From the NCBI RefSeq assembly GCF_036346855.1, contig NZ_CP107841.1, positions 3,786,001 to 3,850,000 on the forward strand: 64,000 nucleotides of DNA, in the 5' to 3' direction. This document shows, piece after piece, positions 44,449 through 53,016 of this stretch. Source of the stretch: Streptomyces europaeiscabiei (GTDB lineage Bacteria; Actinomycetota; Actinomycetes; Streptomycetales; Streptomycetaceae). The position numbers and the translations under genes were made by a program. Within the stretch, counting starts at the first letter, position 1, and each line of letters opens with the position of its first letter. The notes beneath the pieces were generated by a model. That model made no database searches, was not told the DNA's origin, and was given only the letters and a program-made list of their open reading frames with translations.

Positions 44449-46140
44449 TCAGCCCTCCAGATGCGTCGGCGCGAACATCCGCAGCACCACCGGGAGCACG
44501 ACCACCGAAGGGCCCGGCGCGGCAAGGGACTTGGCCAGGTCGCCCGCGAGGGTCTCGGGGGTGGTCCGCGTGCCGGGGACGCCGAACGACTCGGCCAGGG
44601 CCACATAGTCGGGCCGGGTCAGTTCCGTGCCGGTCGTCTCGCCGAACGCGTCGGTCATGTACTCGCGCAGGATGCCGTAGCCGCCGTCGTCGACGATGAG
44701 CCAGGTGACGTCGAGGTCGTACTGCCGGGCCGTGGCCAGTTCGGCGATCGAGTAGAGCGCGCCGCCGTCGCCGGAGACGGCGAGGACCGGGTGGGTGGGG
44801 TCGGCCGCCGCCGCGCCGAGGGCCGCCGGGAAGGCGTAGCCGAGGCCGCCGGAGCCCTGGGCGGAGTGCATGGTGTTGGGCCCCTTGGGGTCGAACGCCG
44901 ACCAGGCCCAGTACGCCAGGATCGTCATGTCCCAGAAGGAGGGCGCGCGCGGCGGCAGAGCCCGTCGGACGGAGGCCAACAGGTCCTGTTCCAGGGTGAG
45001 GTCCTGGGCGTCGATGCGCTCGCGGACCTTCCCGAGCACCTCACGCACCCGCTCCGGCGCGGACTCGTCCTCCCGCGTCTCCTCGATCGTCTCCAGCAGT
45101 GCCTGGAGGGCCAGGCGGGCGTCGGCGTGGATGCCGAGTGCCGGATGGTTGGACTCCAGCTTTCCGAGGTCCGCCTCGATCTGGATCACTCGGCCCCGGG
45201 GCCTGAACGTGTGGTAGTTGGACGACAGTTCACCGAGACCCGATCCCACCACCAGCAGGACATCCGCGTCCTCCAGGAAGTCCGTCGTGTGCCGGTCCTC
45301 CAGCCATGACCGGAGCGACAGCGGATGCGTCCACGGGAAGGCACCCTTCCCCCCGTACGTCGTCACGACCGGCGCCGACAGCCGCTCCGCCAGCTGCCGC
45401 AGCTTGCCGGACGCGTCCGCCCGTACGACCCCGCCGCCCGCGATGATCGCCGGGCGGGCCGCGGACGACAGCAGGTGGGCGGCCAGCGCGGTCAGTTCGG
45501 GGCGCGGGGGCAGCTCCTCGGGGAAGGCGTCGCCGCCCGTCACCACCGGGAGGGACGTCTCGGCCAGCAGCACGTCCTGCGGGATCTCCACCCACACCGG
45601 ACCGTGCGGGGCGGTCAGCGCGGACTGCCAGGCGGCGGCCACGGCCGAGGGGATCTGGGACTGCGTACGGACGGTGTGGACGGACTTGACGACACCCCTG
45701 AACGAGGCGGACTGGTCCGGGAGTTCGTGGAGGTAGCCGCGGCGGCCTCCGCCCAGGCCCGCCGTCGGGATCTGGCTGCTGATGGCGAGGACGGGAGCCG
45801 AGGCCGCCGCCGCCTCCTGGAGCGCGGCCAGGGACGTCAGCGCGCCGGGGCCCGTGGACAGCAGCAGCGGCGCCGCCTCGCCCGTGATGCGGCCGTACGC
45901 GTCCGCCGCGAACCCGGCGTTGTTCTCCACCCGCAGGCCGATGTACCGCAGGTCGGAGCGGCGCAGCGCGTCGAACAGGCCGAGCGCGTGCTGGCCGGGG
46001 AGCCCGAAGACCGTCGTCGCGCCGAGCCCGGCCAGTGTCTCCACGACCAGGTCTCCGCCGTTGCGGCCGGGGGGAGGGTTCAGCGCGGCCTCCGTCTGGG
46101 CGGCCGTCGGGCGGAGTACCAGGTCGTGGTCGTGGGTCAC
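44449..46140 (-). CDS. thiamine-pyrophosphate enzyme (acetolactate synthase/benzoylformate decarboxylase-like)
   Basis: 563 residues in the three-domain ThDP layout. N-terminal PYR domain with the catalytic Glu in [17 protein letters not shown] (about 70-86); central domain with [13 protein letters not shown]-terminal PP domain with the cofactor motif starting SGDGGALYS and ending VDDGGYG. The usual Asn of that motif (NN) is replaced by Asp (DD). Start GTG overlaps the agmatinase stop by 4 bases, so the two are co-translated. The substrate is unknown; context suggests a keto acid derived from arginine, agmatine or guanidino compounds. Confidence 0.85.
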   Translation of the reverse strand: MTHDHDLVLRPTAAQTEAALNPPPGRNGGDLVVETLAGLGATTVFGLPGQHALGLFDALRRSDLRYIGLRVENNAGFAADAYGRITGEAAPLLLSTGPGALTSLAALQEAAAASAPVLAISSQIPTAGLGGGRRGYLHELPDQSASFRGVVKSVHTVRTQSQIPSAVAAAWQSALTAPHGPVWVEIPQDVLLAETSLPVVTGGDAFPEELPPRPELTALAAHLLSSAARPAIIAGGGVVRADASGKLRQLAERLSAPVVTTYGGKGAFPWTHPLSLRSWLEDRHTTDFLEDADVLLVVGSGLGELSSNYHTFRPRGRVIQIEADLGKLESNHPALGIHADARLALQALLETIEETREDESAPERVREVLGKVRERIDAQDLTLEQDLLASVRRALPPRAPSFWDMTILAYWAWSAFDPKGPNTMHSAQGSGGLGYAFPAALGAAAADPTHPVLAVSGDGGALYSIAELATARQYDLDVTWLIVDDGGYGILREYMTDAFGETTGTELTRPDYVALAESFGVPGTRTTPETLAGDLAKSLAAPGPSVVVLPVVLRMFAPTHLEG

Positions 46141-47189
46141 TGCGCTGCCTTCTCCTGCTCTTCCTGCTTCGCCCGCGCGATCTGGCGGGACATGATCGTG
46201 GTGAGTTCGTACGCCGTGTGCGAGGCGGCCACCGCGGTGATCTCGGCGTGATCGTACGCGGGCGCCACCTCGACGACGTCGGCGGAGACCAGGTTGCAGG
46301 AGGCCAGGCCCCGCAGGATCTCCAGCAGCTCCCGCGAGGTCATGCCGCCGGCCTCGGGCGTCCCGGTGCCCGGCGCGTGGGCCGGGTCCAGGCAGTCGAT
46401 GTCGATGGAGATGTAGAGGGGCCGGTCGCCGATGCGCTGGCGCAGCTGGTCGGCCACCTCGTCCGCGCCCCGGCGGTAGATGTCGGCGGAGGTGACGATC
46501 CCGAAGCCCATCTTTTCGTCGTCGGTGAGGTCCTGCTTGCCGTACAGCGGGCCGCGCGTGCCCACGTGCGAGAGGGCCTCGGTGTCGAGGATGCCCTCCT
46601 CCACGGCCCGCCGGAACGGGGTGCCGTGCGTGTACTCGGCGCCGAAGTACGTGTCCCAGGTGTCGAGGTGCGCGTCGAAGTGGAGCAGGGCCACCGGCCC
46701 GTGCTTCTTGGCGACGGACCGCAGCAGCGGGAGCGCGATGGTGTGGTCGCCGCCGAGGGTCATCAGGCGGGCCCCCGTCCCCAGCAGCTCGTCCGCCGCC
46801 GCCTCGACCGTCTCCACCGCCTCGTTGATGTCGAACGGGTTCGCGGAGATGTCACCGGCGTCCGCGACCTGGGCGAGGGCGAAGGGGGAGGCGTCCTGGG
46901 CCGGGTTGTAGGGGCGCAGCAGCCGGGACGCCTCACGGATCGCGTTGCCGCCGAAGCGGGCGCCCGGCCGGTAGGAGACACCCGAGTCGAACGGCACTCC
47001 CACGACCGCGACGTCCGCCCGGCCCACCTCGTCGAGGCGCGGCAGCCTGGCGTAGGTCGCGGGCCCGGCGTAGCGCGGGATGCGGGAGGAGTCGACAGGT
47101 CCTCGGGGCGAGCCGACCGGACCTCGGGACGCGTCGACGGGGCCGTGGGGCGTGTCGACGGGGCCGTGGGGCGTCTCGTTGCTGCTCAT
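46137..47189 (-). CDS. speB: agmatinase / ureohydrolase with repeated N-terminal extension
   Basis: 350 residues of the arginase/agmatinase family, releasing urea from agmatine or a related guanidino acid. Manganese ligands: GGDHT (about 146-150), [12 protein letters not shown] (about 165-176) and [19 protein letters not shown] (about 268-286). Ahead of the enzyme lie about 35 extra residues made of near repeats: [28 protein letters not shown] (7 residues each, 21-bp DNA units at 47095-47180). The exact substrate (agmatine versus guanidinobutyrate or guanidinopropionate) cannot be fixed from sequence. A PucR regulator is divergent. Confidence 0.85.
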   Translation of the reverse strand: MSSNETPHGPVDTPHGPVDASRGPVGSPRGPVDSSRIPRYAGPATYARLPRLDEVGRADVAVVGVPFDSGVSYRPGARFGGNAIREASRLLRPYNPAQDASPFALAQVADAGDISANPFDINEAVETVEAAADELLGTGARLMTLGGDHTIALPLLRSVAKKHGPVALLHFDAHLDTWDTYFGAEYTHGTPFRRAVEEGILDTEALSHVGTRGPLYGKQDLTDDEKMGFGIVTSADIYRRGADEVADQLRQRIGDRPLYISIDIDCLDPAHAPGTGTPEAGGMTSRELLEILRGLASCNLVSADVVEVAPAYDHAEITAVAASHTAYELTTIMSRQIARAKQEEQEKAAQ

Positions 47190-47362
47190 GGGAACTGCCT
47201 ACTTCCTGCATACGCTGTGGTCGGCACGGATGGTTATGCGCTGATATGTGCGACTCGCGTTGACTCTACTGGTGACGAGCACCGACCCTAGGCCGCTGAA
47301 AGGCGGCTGCGAAGTGTACGTTCCATCCATTCAAGCCGTGGCTGATGTAAGGAACGCACACC

Positions 47363-48952
47363 ATGCCGGACCCGGCCTCACCCCCCACCCCGGCCGTCCC
47401 TCCCACTCCGCCCGTACCCCTCTCGGCCCTCCTCGCCCGCGACGACCTGGGCCTGCGGCAGATCGCCGGGCCAAAGGACGCGGGGACGGCCATCCACTGG
47501 GCGCACACCTCGGAGATGTCGGACCCGTATCCGTATCTGCTCGGCGGCGAGCTGCTGCTGACGGCCGGCGTCCACATCCAGGAGGCCGCGGGGTCCGGCA
47601 CCTACTTCGACGACTACGTCTCCCGCATCGTCGCGGCGGGCGGCGCGGCCCTCGGCTTCGGCGTCGCCCCCGTCCACGACAGCGTCCCGAGGGCGCTGGT
47701 CGTGGCCTGCGACCGCTACGACCTGCCCCTGATCGAGGTCCCGCCCCGGACGACCTTCTCGGGCGTCGCCCGCGCGGTCTGGCAGCTCATGGCCCGAGCC
47801 CGCCACGCCGAACTCCGCCGTGTCACTCAGGCCCAGCAGGGCCTGGCGGCAGCCGCGTCCCGCCCGGACCCGGTACACGCGGTCCTACGGCAACTGGCCC
47901 AGCGGGTCGGCGGCCGGGCGGTGCTGTACGGCCCGGACGGAACGGAACTGGCGACGGCAGGGCGAGGACCGACGCCGGATGCCCTGGCCGGCCTGGCGGC
48001 GGTGGTACAGCCGGGTTCCCGTCAGAACGCCGGCCGCCCCTCAAGGGGCGCCGGGAGCTGCGCGGCCGGCCCCGCCGAACCCGCGCCCGCCGACCCACCA
48101 CAACCCCCTTCCCCGCGCACCTCCACACCCGCCTCCGCCACGGACACGGTCGACGGCACCCACCTCGCCGCCTACACCCTCACCTCCGGGGGACACGGCT
48201 TCACCCTCGGCGTGGCCACCCCCCACCGGGACCCCGGCGACCACACGATCGCCTCCGTCGCCGCCGTCCTCCTCTCCCTCCTCACCGGCGAGCAACAGAG
48301 CGGCACGGGTGCGGCACGCGTGTCCGCGCTCGTCCGCCTGCTGCTGGGCGCCCCGCCCGATGAGGTGGCCCCCCTCCTGGGCGGAGCCCCCCGCTGGCTC
48401 GTCGTGCACGCCCACCCCGCCGAGACCGGCCCTCCCGACACCCTCGCCGCCGCCGCGCTCGGTGCCGCCCTGGGCTCCGCGCTGGTCGACGCCCACGGGG
48501 ACGTCGTACGCGTCCTCGTCCCCGCCGACCGCGAGGTCGACGCCCAGCCCGGCTGGACGTGCGGGGTGAGCGCCCCCACCGAGCCGCACGCGTGGAAGGC
48601 CGCCGACGTACAGGCCGCCCGCGCCCTGGCCCGGGCCAGGGCGACACGGACGGCGCTGGTCCGGCACGGCTCCCGCACGGCCCTCACCGACCTGGTGCCG
48701 GCGGTGGACGCGACCGCCCACGCCCAGGCTCTGCTGGCCCCCCTCACCACCGCTCCCGGCGCCCCGGCCCTCACCGAGACCCTGCGCACCTGGCTCTCCC
48801 TGCACGGCAGTTGGGACCGTACGGCCGTCGCCCTGGCCGTCCACCGCAACACGGTCCGCCAACGTATCGGCCGGTGCGCGGCGTTGCTCGGCGTGGACCT
48901 CGACGACCCGGACGTACGGATGGAGTTGTGGTTCGCGCTGCGGCGGGAGTGA
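47363..48952 (+). CDS. PucR-family transcriptional regulator
   Basis: 529 residues. An N-terminal PucR-like purine catabolism domain (SALLARDDLGLRQIAG, then EMSDPYPYLLGGELLLTAG, residues 20-150), a middle GGDEF-like region, and a C-terminal helix-turn-helix (WLSLHGSWDRTAVALAVHRNTVRQRIGRCAALLG). ATG with AAGGA upstream. Divergent from the agmatinase/TPP-enzyme operon, so likely its nitrogen-related activator. Residues about 220-260 form a Pro/Ala-rich linker (GRPSRGAGSCAAGPAEPAPA) whose DNA matches the intergenic palindromic repeat seen elsewhere in the window. Confidence 0.9.
   Translation: MPDPASPPTPAVPPTPPVPLSALLARDDLGLRQIAGPKDAGTAIHWAHTSEMSDPYPYLLGGELLLTAGVHIQEAAGSGTYFDDYVSRIVAAGGAALGFGVAPVHDSVPRALVVACDRYDLPLIEVPPRTTFSGVARAVWQLMARARHAELRRVTQAQQGLAAAASRPDPVHAVLRQLAQRVGGRAVLYGPDGTELATAGRGPTPDALAGLAAVVQPGSRQNAGRPSRGAGSCAAGPAEPAPADPPQPPSPRTSTPASATDTVDGTHLAAYTLTSGGHGFTLGVATPHRDPGDHTIASVAAVLLSLLTGEQQSGTGAARVSALVRLLLGAPPDEVAPLLGGAPRWLVVHAHPAETGPPDTLAAAALGAALGSALVDAHGDVVRVLVPADREVDAQPGWTCGVSAPTEPHAWKAADVQAARALARARATRTALVRHGSRTALTDLVPAVDATAHAQALLAPLTTAPGAPALTETLRTWLSLHGSWDRTAVALAVHRNTVRQRIGRCAALLGVDLDDPDVRMELWFALRRE
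48033..48110. repeat. palindromic repeat element inside the PucR gene, copy 3
   Basis: aaggggcgccgggagctgcg then cggccggccccgccgaaccc matches the right arm and flank of the intergenic element (aggggcgcggggaactgcgc then gaccggcccccacccaaccc at 31735-31780) at most positions. It stays in frame and encodes a low-complexity linker. Confidence 0.7.
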
Positions 48953-49050
48953 CACGGCGGCCGGGGGCCACCGGTCCGTCGCGGAGTGACGCAGGTCGCA
49001 GCGGGCGGGACGCCCGCGACTCCCGCTGTCGTCTGCCTCACAATGGACGC

Positions 49051-49845
49051 ATGCCGATACCCGGGACCCCCAGCCGCGCCGAGCTCGTCGAACACCTTGT
49101 ACGGACGCGTATCGCGGGCGACGTCGCCACGCCCCGCGAGAACAACCTCTCCCACTACCGCGAACTGGCCAACGGCAACCGCCACTACTGGCTCGGCCTG
49201 GAGCTCGGGGACCGCTGGACCGACGAGCAGGACGTGCTGGCCGTGATGGCGGAGCGCGTCGGCGTGAACGACGACCCGGGACACCGCTACGGCCAGGACA
49301 CCATCGACCCGGACCTGACGGTCGACGCGCTGGAGCGCATGGCGGCCCGGCTGCGCAAGGCGGCGGAGGGCGCGCAGCGCGTCCTGTTCGCCACCGGCCA
49401 CCCCGGCGGGCTGCTCCAGGTGCACCACGAGACGGCGCGGGCGCTGCGCGCGGCGGGCTGCGAGATCGTCGTCATCCCGGAGGGCCTGCAGACGGAGGAG
49501 GGGTACGTCATGCAGTTCGCGGACGTGGCAGTCCTCGAACACGGCGCCACGCTCTGGCACACCCACTCCCCCGAGCCGATGCGCGCCATCCTCCGGGGCC
49601 TGGAGGGCGCCGGCCGCCCGCTGCCCGACCTGGTCGTCGCCGACCACGGCTGGGCGGGCTGTGCCGGCCAGCTCGGCGTCGACTCCGTCGGCTACGCGGA
49701 CTCCAACGACCCCGCCCTCTTCCTCGGCGAGTCCGAGGGCACCCTCCAGGCCGTGGTCCCGCTGGACGACCACGTGGTCAGCCCGCGCCACTACGACCCG
49801 ATGTCGGCTTACCTGCTGGAGCAGGCGGGGCTCAAGGACGGCTAG
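49051..49845 (+). CDS. phosphatase family protein (actinobacterial, PF15698-like)
   Basis: 264 residues. FATGHPGGLLQVHHETARALRAAGCEIVV (about 112-140), HGATLWHTHSPEPM and DLVVADHGWAGCAGQLGVDSVGYADSNDPALFLGE are the blocks I recall from the streptomycete 'phosphatase' family. The His/Asp-rich signature suggests metal use. ATG at 49051 is taken; an upstream in-frame reading runs through the PucR gene and is not real. The biochemical role is unclear. Confidence 0.75.
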   Translation: MPIPGTPSRAELVEHLVRTRIAGDVATPRENNLSHYRELANGNRHYWLGLELGDRWTDEQDVLAVMAERVGVNDDPGHRYGQDTIDPDLTVDALERMAARLRKAAEGAQRVLFATGHPGGLLQVHHETARALRAAGCEIVVIPEGLQTEEGYVMQFADVAVLEHGATLWHTHSPEPMRAILRGLEGAGRPLPDLVVADHGWAGCAGQLGVDSVGYADSNDPALFLGESEGTLQAVVPLDDHVVSPRHYDPMSAYLLEQAGLKDG

Positions 49846-49868
49846 GCCCCTTCGGCCTGTCGTGGGTC

Positions 49869-50747
49869 TCAGGGCGTCTTCGGCCTCGGTACGCGGACGA
49901 CGCCCTCCTGGATCACGGAGATCGCGAGCCGGCCGTCCTGCGTGTAGATCCTGCCCTGGCCGAGGCCACGGCCGGCCGACGCGGACGGCGACTCCTGGTC
50001 GTACAGGAGCCACTCGTCGGCGCGGAACGGCCGGTGGAACCACATGGCGTGGTCGAGGGAGGCCCCGACGACGTCGCCGACGGCCCAGCCGCCGCGCCCG
50101 TGCGCGAGCAGGATGGAGTCGAGGAGCGTCATGTCGGAGACGTAGGTGGCGAGGACGACGTGCAGGAGCGGGTCGTCGTCGAGCTTGCCGTTGGCCCGGA
50201 ACCAGACCTGGGAGCGCGGTTCGCGCGGCTCGCCGTAGCGGCCGTACGGCGGGTCGTCGACGTAGCGGAGGTCGACGGCGGCCCGCGCCTCCAGCATCTT
50301 CTCCACGACGGCCGGGTCGAGCCCGTACGCCGGGAGCCGTTGCTCGGCGGTGGGCAGGGACTCCGGGTCGGGCGCGGCTGGCATCGGGGCCTGGTGGTCG
50401 AGGCCGTCCTCGTACCGCTGGAACGACGCGGAGAGGGCGAAGATCGGCTGGCCGTGCTGGACGGCGACGACGCGGCGCGCGGTGAAGGAACGGCCGTCGT
50501 TCATGCGCTCCACGGTGTACACGATGGGCGCGCCGGCGTCGCCGATGCGCAGGAAGTACGCGTGGAGGGAGTGCGGCAGCCGGTCCGCGGGGACCGTCCG
50601 CCCGGCGGCGACGAGCGCCTGGGCCGCGACCTGCCCGCCGAAGACCCGGGGGACGATGGCGGGCCGGGACCGGCCGCGGAAGATGTTCTCCTCGATCTGC
50701 TCGAGGTCGAGCAGATCGAGGAGAGACTGCAGTGGTACCTGACTCAT
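49869..50747 (-). CDS. tesB: acyl-CoA thioesterase II
   Basis: 292 residues in a double hotdog fold: N-terminal hotdog with IFRGRSRPAIVPRVFGGQVAAQALVAA (about 22-48) and C-terminal hotdog with SLDHAMWFHRPFRADEWLLYDQESPSA (about 228-254), containing the catalytic Asp. It hydrolyses acyl-CoA to free acid and CoA. It lies downstream of an acyl-CoA dehydrogenase on the same strand, 84 bases apart. Confidence 0.93.
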   Translation of the reverse strand: MSQVPLQSLLDLLDLEQIEENIFRGRSRPAIVPRVFGGQVAAQALVAAGRTVPADRLPHSLHAYFLRIGDAGAPIVYTVERMNDGRSFTARRVVAVQHGQPIFALSASFQRYEDGLDHQAPMPAAPDPESLPTAEQRLPAYGLDPAVVEKMLEARAAVDLRYVDDPPYGRYGEPREPRSQVWFRANGKLDDDPLLHVVLATYVSDMTLLDSILLAHGRGGWAVGDVVGASLDHAMWFHRPFRADEWLLYDQESPSASAGRGLGQGRIYTQDGRLAISVIQEGVVRVPRPKTP

Positions 50748-50831
50748 GGGGTCAGTTGTACTGCACAGTAATTTCCGGGGCCTTACGGACCCGTGTCACA
50801 GTCCGTGTGAAGGCCTGCGTGACGGCCCGTG

Positions 50832-51989
50832 TCACAAGCCCATGTCCTTGGCGATGATCGACTTCATGATCTCGCTGGTGCCGCCGTAGATGCGGTTGAC
50901 CCGGTTGTCCGCGTACAGGCGGGCTATCGGGTACTCGTTCATGAAGCCGTAGCCGCCGTGCAGCTGGAGGCAGCGGTCGATGACGCGGTGGGCGACCTCG
51001 GTGCAGAACAGCTTGGCGCTGGCGGCCTCGGCGGGCGTCAGCTCACCGGCGTCGAGGGCCTCCGTGGCGCGGTCGGCGACGGCCTCGGCGGCGTCCACCT
51101 CGGCCTGGCAGGCGGCCAGCTCGAACTTGGTGTTCTGGAAGTGGGCGACCGGCTTGCCGAAGACGACCCGCTCCTGCACGTACTGCTTGGCGAACCGGAC
51201 GGCGGCCTTGGCCTGCGCGTACGCGCCGTAGGCGATGCCCCAGCGCTCGGAGGCGAGGTTGTGGCCGAGGTAGGAGAAGCCCTTGTTCTCCTCGCCGAGG
51301 AGGTTCTCGACGGGCACCTTGACGTCGACGAACGCCAGCTCGGCGGTGTCGGAGGTCTTCAGGCCGAGCTTGTCCAGCTTGCGGCCGACCGAGTAGCCCT
51401 CGGACTTGGTGTCCACCACGAGGAGGGATATGCCGTGGCGGCGGTCCTCGGCGCTGGGCGCGTCGGTGCGGGCGCAGACGATCATCTGGTCGGCGTGGAC
51501 GCCACCGGTGATGAAGGTCTTGGAGCCGTTGAGGACGTAGTGCGTGCCGTCCTCGCTCAGCTTGGCGGTGGTCTTCATGCCCGCGAGGTCGGAGCCGGTG
51601 CCCGGCTCGGTCATCGCGATCGCCCACATCTCCTCACCGGAGACGAACTTCGGCAGGTAGCGCTTCTTCTGCTCGTCGGTGGCGAGCAGCTTGACGTACG
51701 GCAGGCCGAGCAGCACGTGCACACCGGAGCCGCCGAAGGACACACCCGCGCGGGCGGTCTCCTCGTACAGGACGGCCTCGAACTTGTACGAGTCGATGCC
51801 GGCGCCGCCGTACTCCTCGTCCACGCGGATACCGAAGACGCCCAGCTCGGCGAGCTTGTAGTAGAAGTCGCGCGGCGCCTGGCCGGCGGCGAACCACTCG
51901 TCGTACACGGGCACGACCTCGGCCTCGATGAAGGCACGCAGGGTCTCCCGGAACGCCTCGTGATCCTCGTTGAACACCGTACGGCGCAC
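50832..51989 (-). CDS. acyl-CoA dehydrogenase (LCAD/IVD-type catalytic Glu)
   Basis: 385 residues. MTEPGTGSDLAGMKTTA (about 128-144) and the C-terminal RIYGGTSEIMKSIIAKDMG are family blocks. At the MCAD catalytic position the motif reads YGGTSE, so Gly replaces Glu. A Glu is present in NLASERWGIAYG (about 240-251), the position used by isovaleryl- and long-chain acyl-CoA dehydrogenases. It would use FAD and pass electrons to ETF. Its start lies near a TetR-type palindrome and a TetR gene is just upstream on the same strand. Confidence 0.9.
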   Translation of the reverse strand: MRRTVFNEDHEAFRETLRAFIEAEVVPVYDEWFAAGQAPRDFYYKLAELGVFGIRVDEEYGGAGIDSYKFEAVLYEETARAGVSFGGSGVHVLLGLPYVKLLATDEQKKRYLPKFVSGEEMWAIAMTEPGTGSDLAGMKTTAKLSEDGTHYVLNGSKTFITGGVHADQMIVCARTDAPSAEDRRHGISLLVVDTKSEGYSVGRKLDKLGLKTSDTAELAFVDVKVPVENLLGEENKGFSYLGHNLASERWGIAYGAYAQAKAAVRFAKQYVQERVVFGKPVAHFQNTKFELAACQAEVDAAEAVADRATEALDAGELTPAEAASAKLFCTEVAHRVIDRCLQLHGGYGFMNEYPIARLYADNRVNRIYGGTSEIMKSIIAKDMGL

Positions 51990-52313
51990 CGCCGGCCCCT
52001 CTCTGCGCCTAAGCCGGCGCCGCTCTCGCGGGTGTGGTTGCTCGCCGTCGAGGGTTCCTCAATTGATGGTTGCGGCCCCATCGATACGGCTAAGCGCTCG
52101 CTCAGACAACCGTACCGGCGGGTAGGCAAGCGCGTCCAGATGGTCGGCCCCGTAACGCTCATCACGCTTTTGACCCACAGCCGAGACCGCCGCCCCGGAC
52201 CCACGCCGCCAGGGGCGCGGGGAACCGCGCGGCCGGCCCCACTCGACCCGCGGCCCACGACCGCCGGAACCCCACCCCCGAACCCGGCCCACCGGACAGC
52301 CGGAACCGGGCGG
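51990..52313. other. intergenic region with candidate operator and repeat remnant
   Basis: It carries the sequence taagcgctcgctcag (52091-52105), similar to TetR operators, and a half element of the palindromic repeat family at 52209-52260. No gene is supported. Confidence 0.5.
52209..52260. repeat. palindromic repeat element, half copy 4
   Basis: aggggcgcggggaaccgcgc followed by ggccggccccactcgacccg matches the right arm and flank of the elements at 22 kb and 31 kb; the left arm is missing. Confidence 0.75.
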
Positions 52314-52910
52314 TCAGCCGGAGGCAGCCGCCTCGAACGCCCCCCGGGCCATCCGGTGCAGCAACCCCGCCGTGGCCGCCCGCCCGGGCAACGACCCCGG
52401 CCGCCCCAGATGCGGCGTCGAGTTCAGGAGCCCGAACACCGAGTGCACGGCGGACCGGGCGGCGGGCTCGGCGAGCCCCGGGTGCGCCTCGCGGAGCACC
52501 TGCACCCACAGCTCGACGTACTGGCGCTGCAACTGCCGTACGAGCTTGCGGTCGCTGTCGCGGAGGCGGTCCAGCTCGCGGTCGTGCAGGGTGATGAGGG
52601 GACGGTCGTCGAGAGCGAAGTCGATGTGCCCCTCGATGAGCGAGTCGAGGAGGGCCTCGGCGTCGCGCCCGTCGGCCTCCGCCACCCTCCGCTTCGCCCC
52701 CGTCAGCAACTGCCCGCTGATCCCCACCAGCAGCTCCGCGAGCATCGCGTCCTTGCCCGCGAAGTGCCGGTAGAGGCCCGGCCCGCTGATGCCGACGGCC
52801 GCCCCTATCTCGTCGACGCCGACACCGTGGAAGCCTCGCTCGGCGAAGAGGCGGGCGGCTTCCTTGAGGATCTGTTCGCGGCGGGTGGGCGCGTCGGTTC
52901 TCGTGGCCAT
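52314..52910 (-). CDS. TetR-family regulator (FadR/acyl-CoA responsive type)
   Basis: 198 residues. Helix-turn-helix RREQILKEAARLFAERGFHGVGVDEIGAAVGISGPGLYRHFAGKDAML (about 10-57). The C-terminal TetR domain has ALDDRPLITLHDRELDRL, a block I recall from actinomycete regulators beside acyl-CoA carboxylase genes. It is divergent from the leucine catabolic operon, with two 16-bp palindromes between, and upstream of an acyl-CoA dehydrogenase on its own strand, so it probably controls both. Confidence 0.9.
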   Translation of the reverse strand: MATRTDAPTRREQILKEAARLFAERGFHGVGVDEIGAAVGISGPGLYRHFAGKDAMLAELLVGISGQLLTGAKRRVAEADGRDAEALLDSLIEGHIDFALDDRPLITLHDRELDRLRDSDRKLVRQLQRQYVELWVQVLREAHPGLAEPAARSAVHSVFGLLNSTPHLGRPGSLPGRAATAGLLHRMARGAFEAAASG

Positions 52911-52932
52911 GAAGTCGATTCTAGACAGGGAG

Positions 52933-52977
52933 GTTAGCGGTCGTTAACCTGACGGAAACGCGTTAACGCTCATTAAC
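52933..52977. promoter_or_regulatory. two 16-bp TetR-like palindromes
   Basis: GTTAGCGGTCGTTAAC (52933-52948) and GTTAACGCTCATTAAC (52962-52977) share GTTA.CG.TC.TTAAC and start 29 bases apart. They lie in the 106 bases between the divergent TetR and carboxyltransferase genes, so they are probably the operators of both. Confidence 0.7.
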
Positions 52978-53016
52978 AGGTGACCACAGGTGACCACTGG
53001 GTGAGGGGACCGCACG

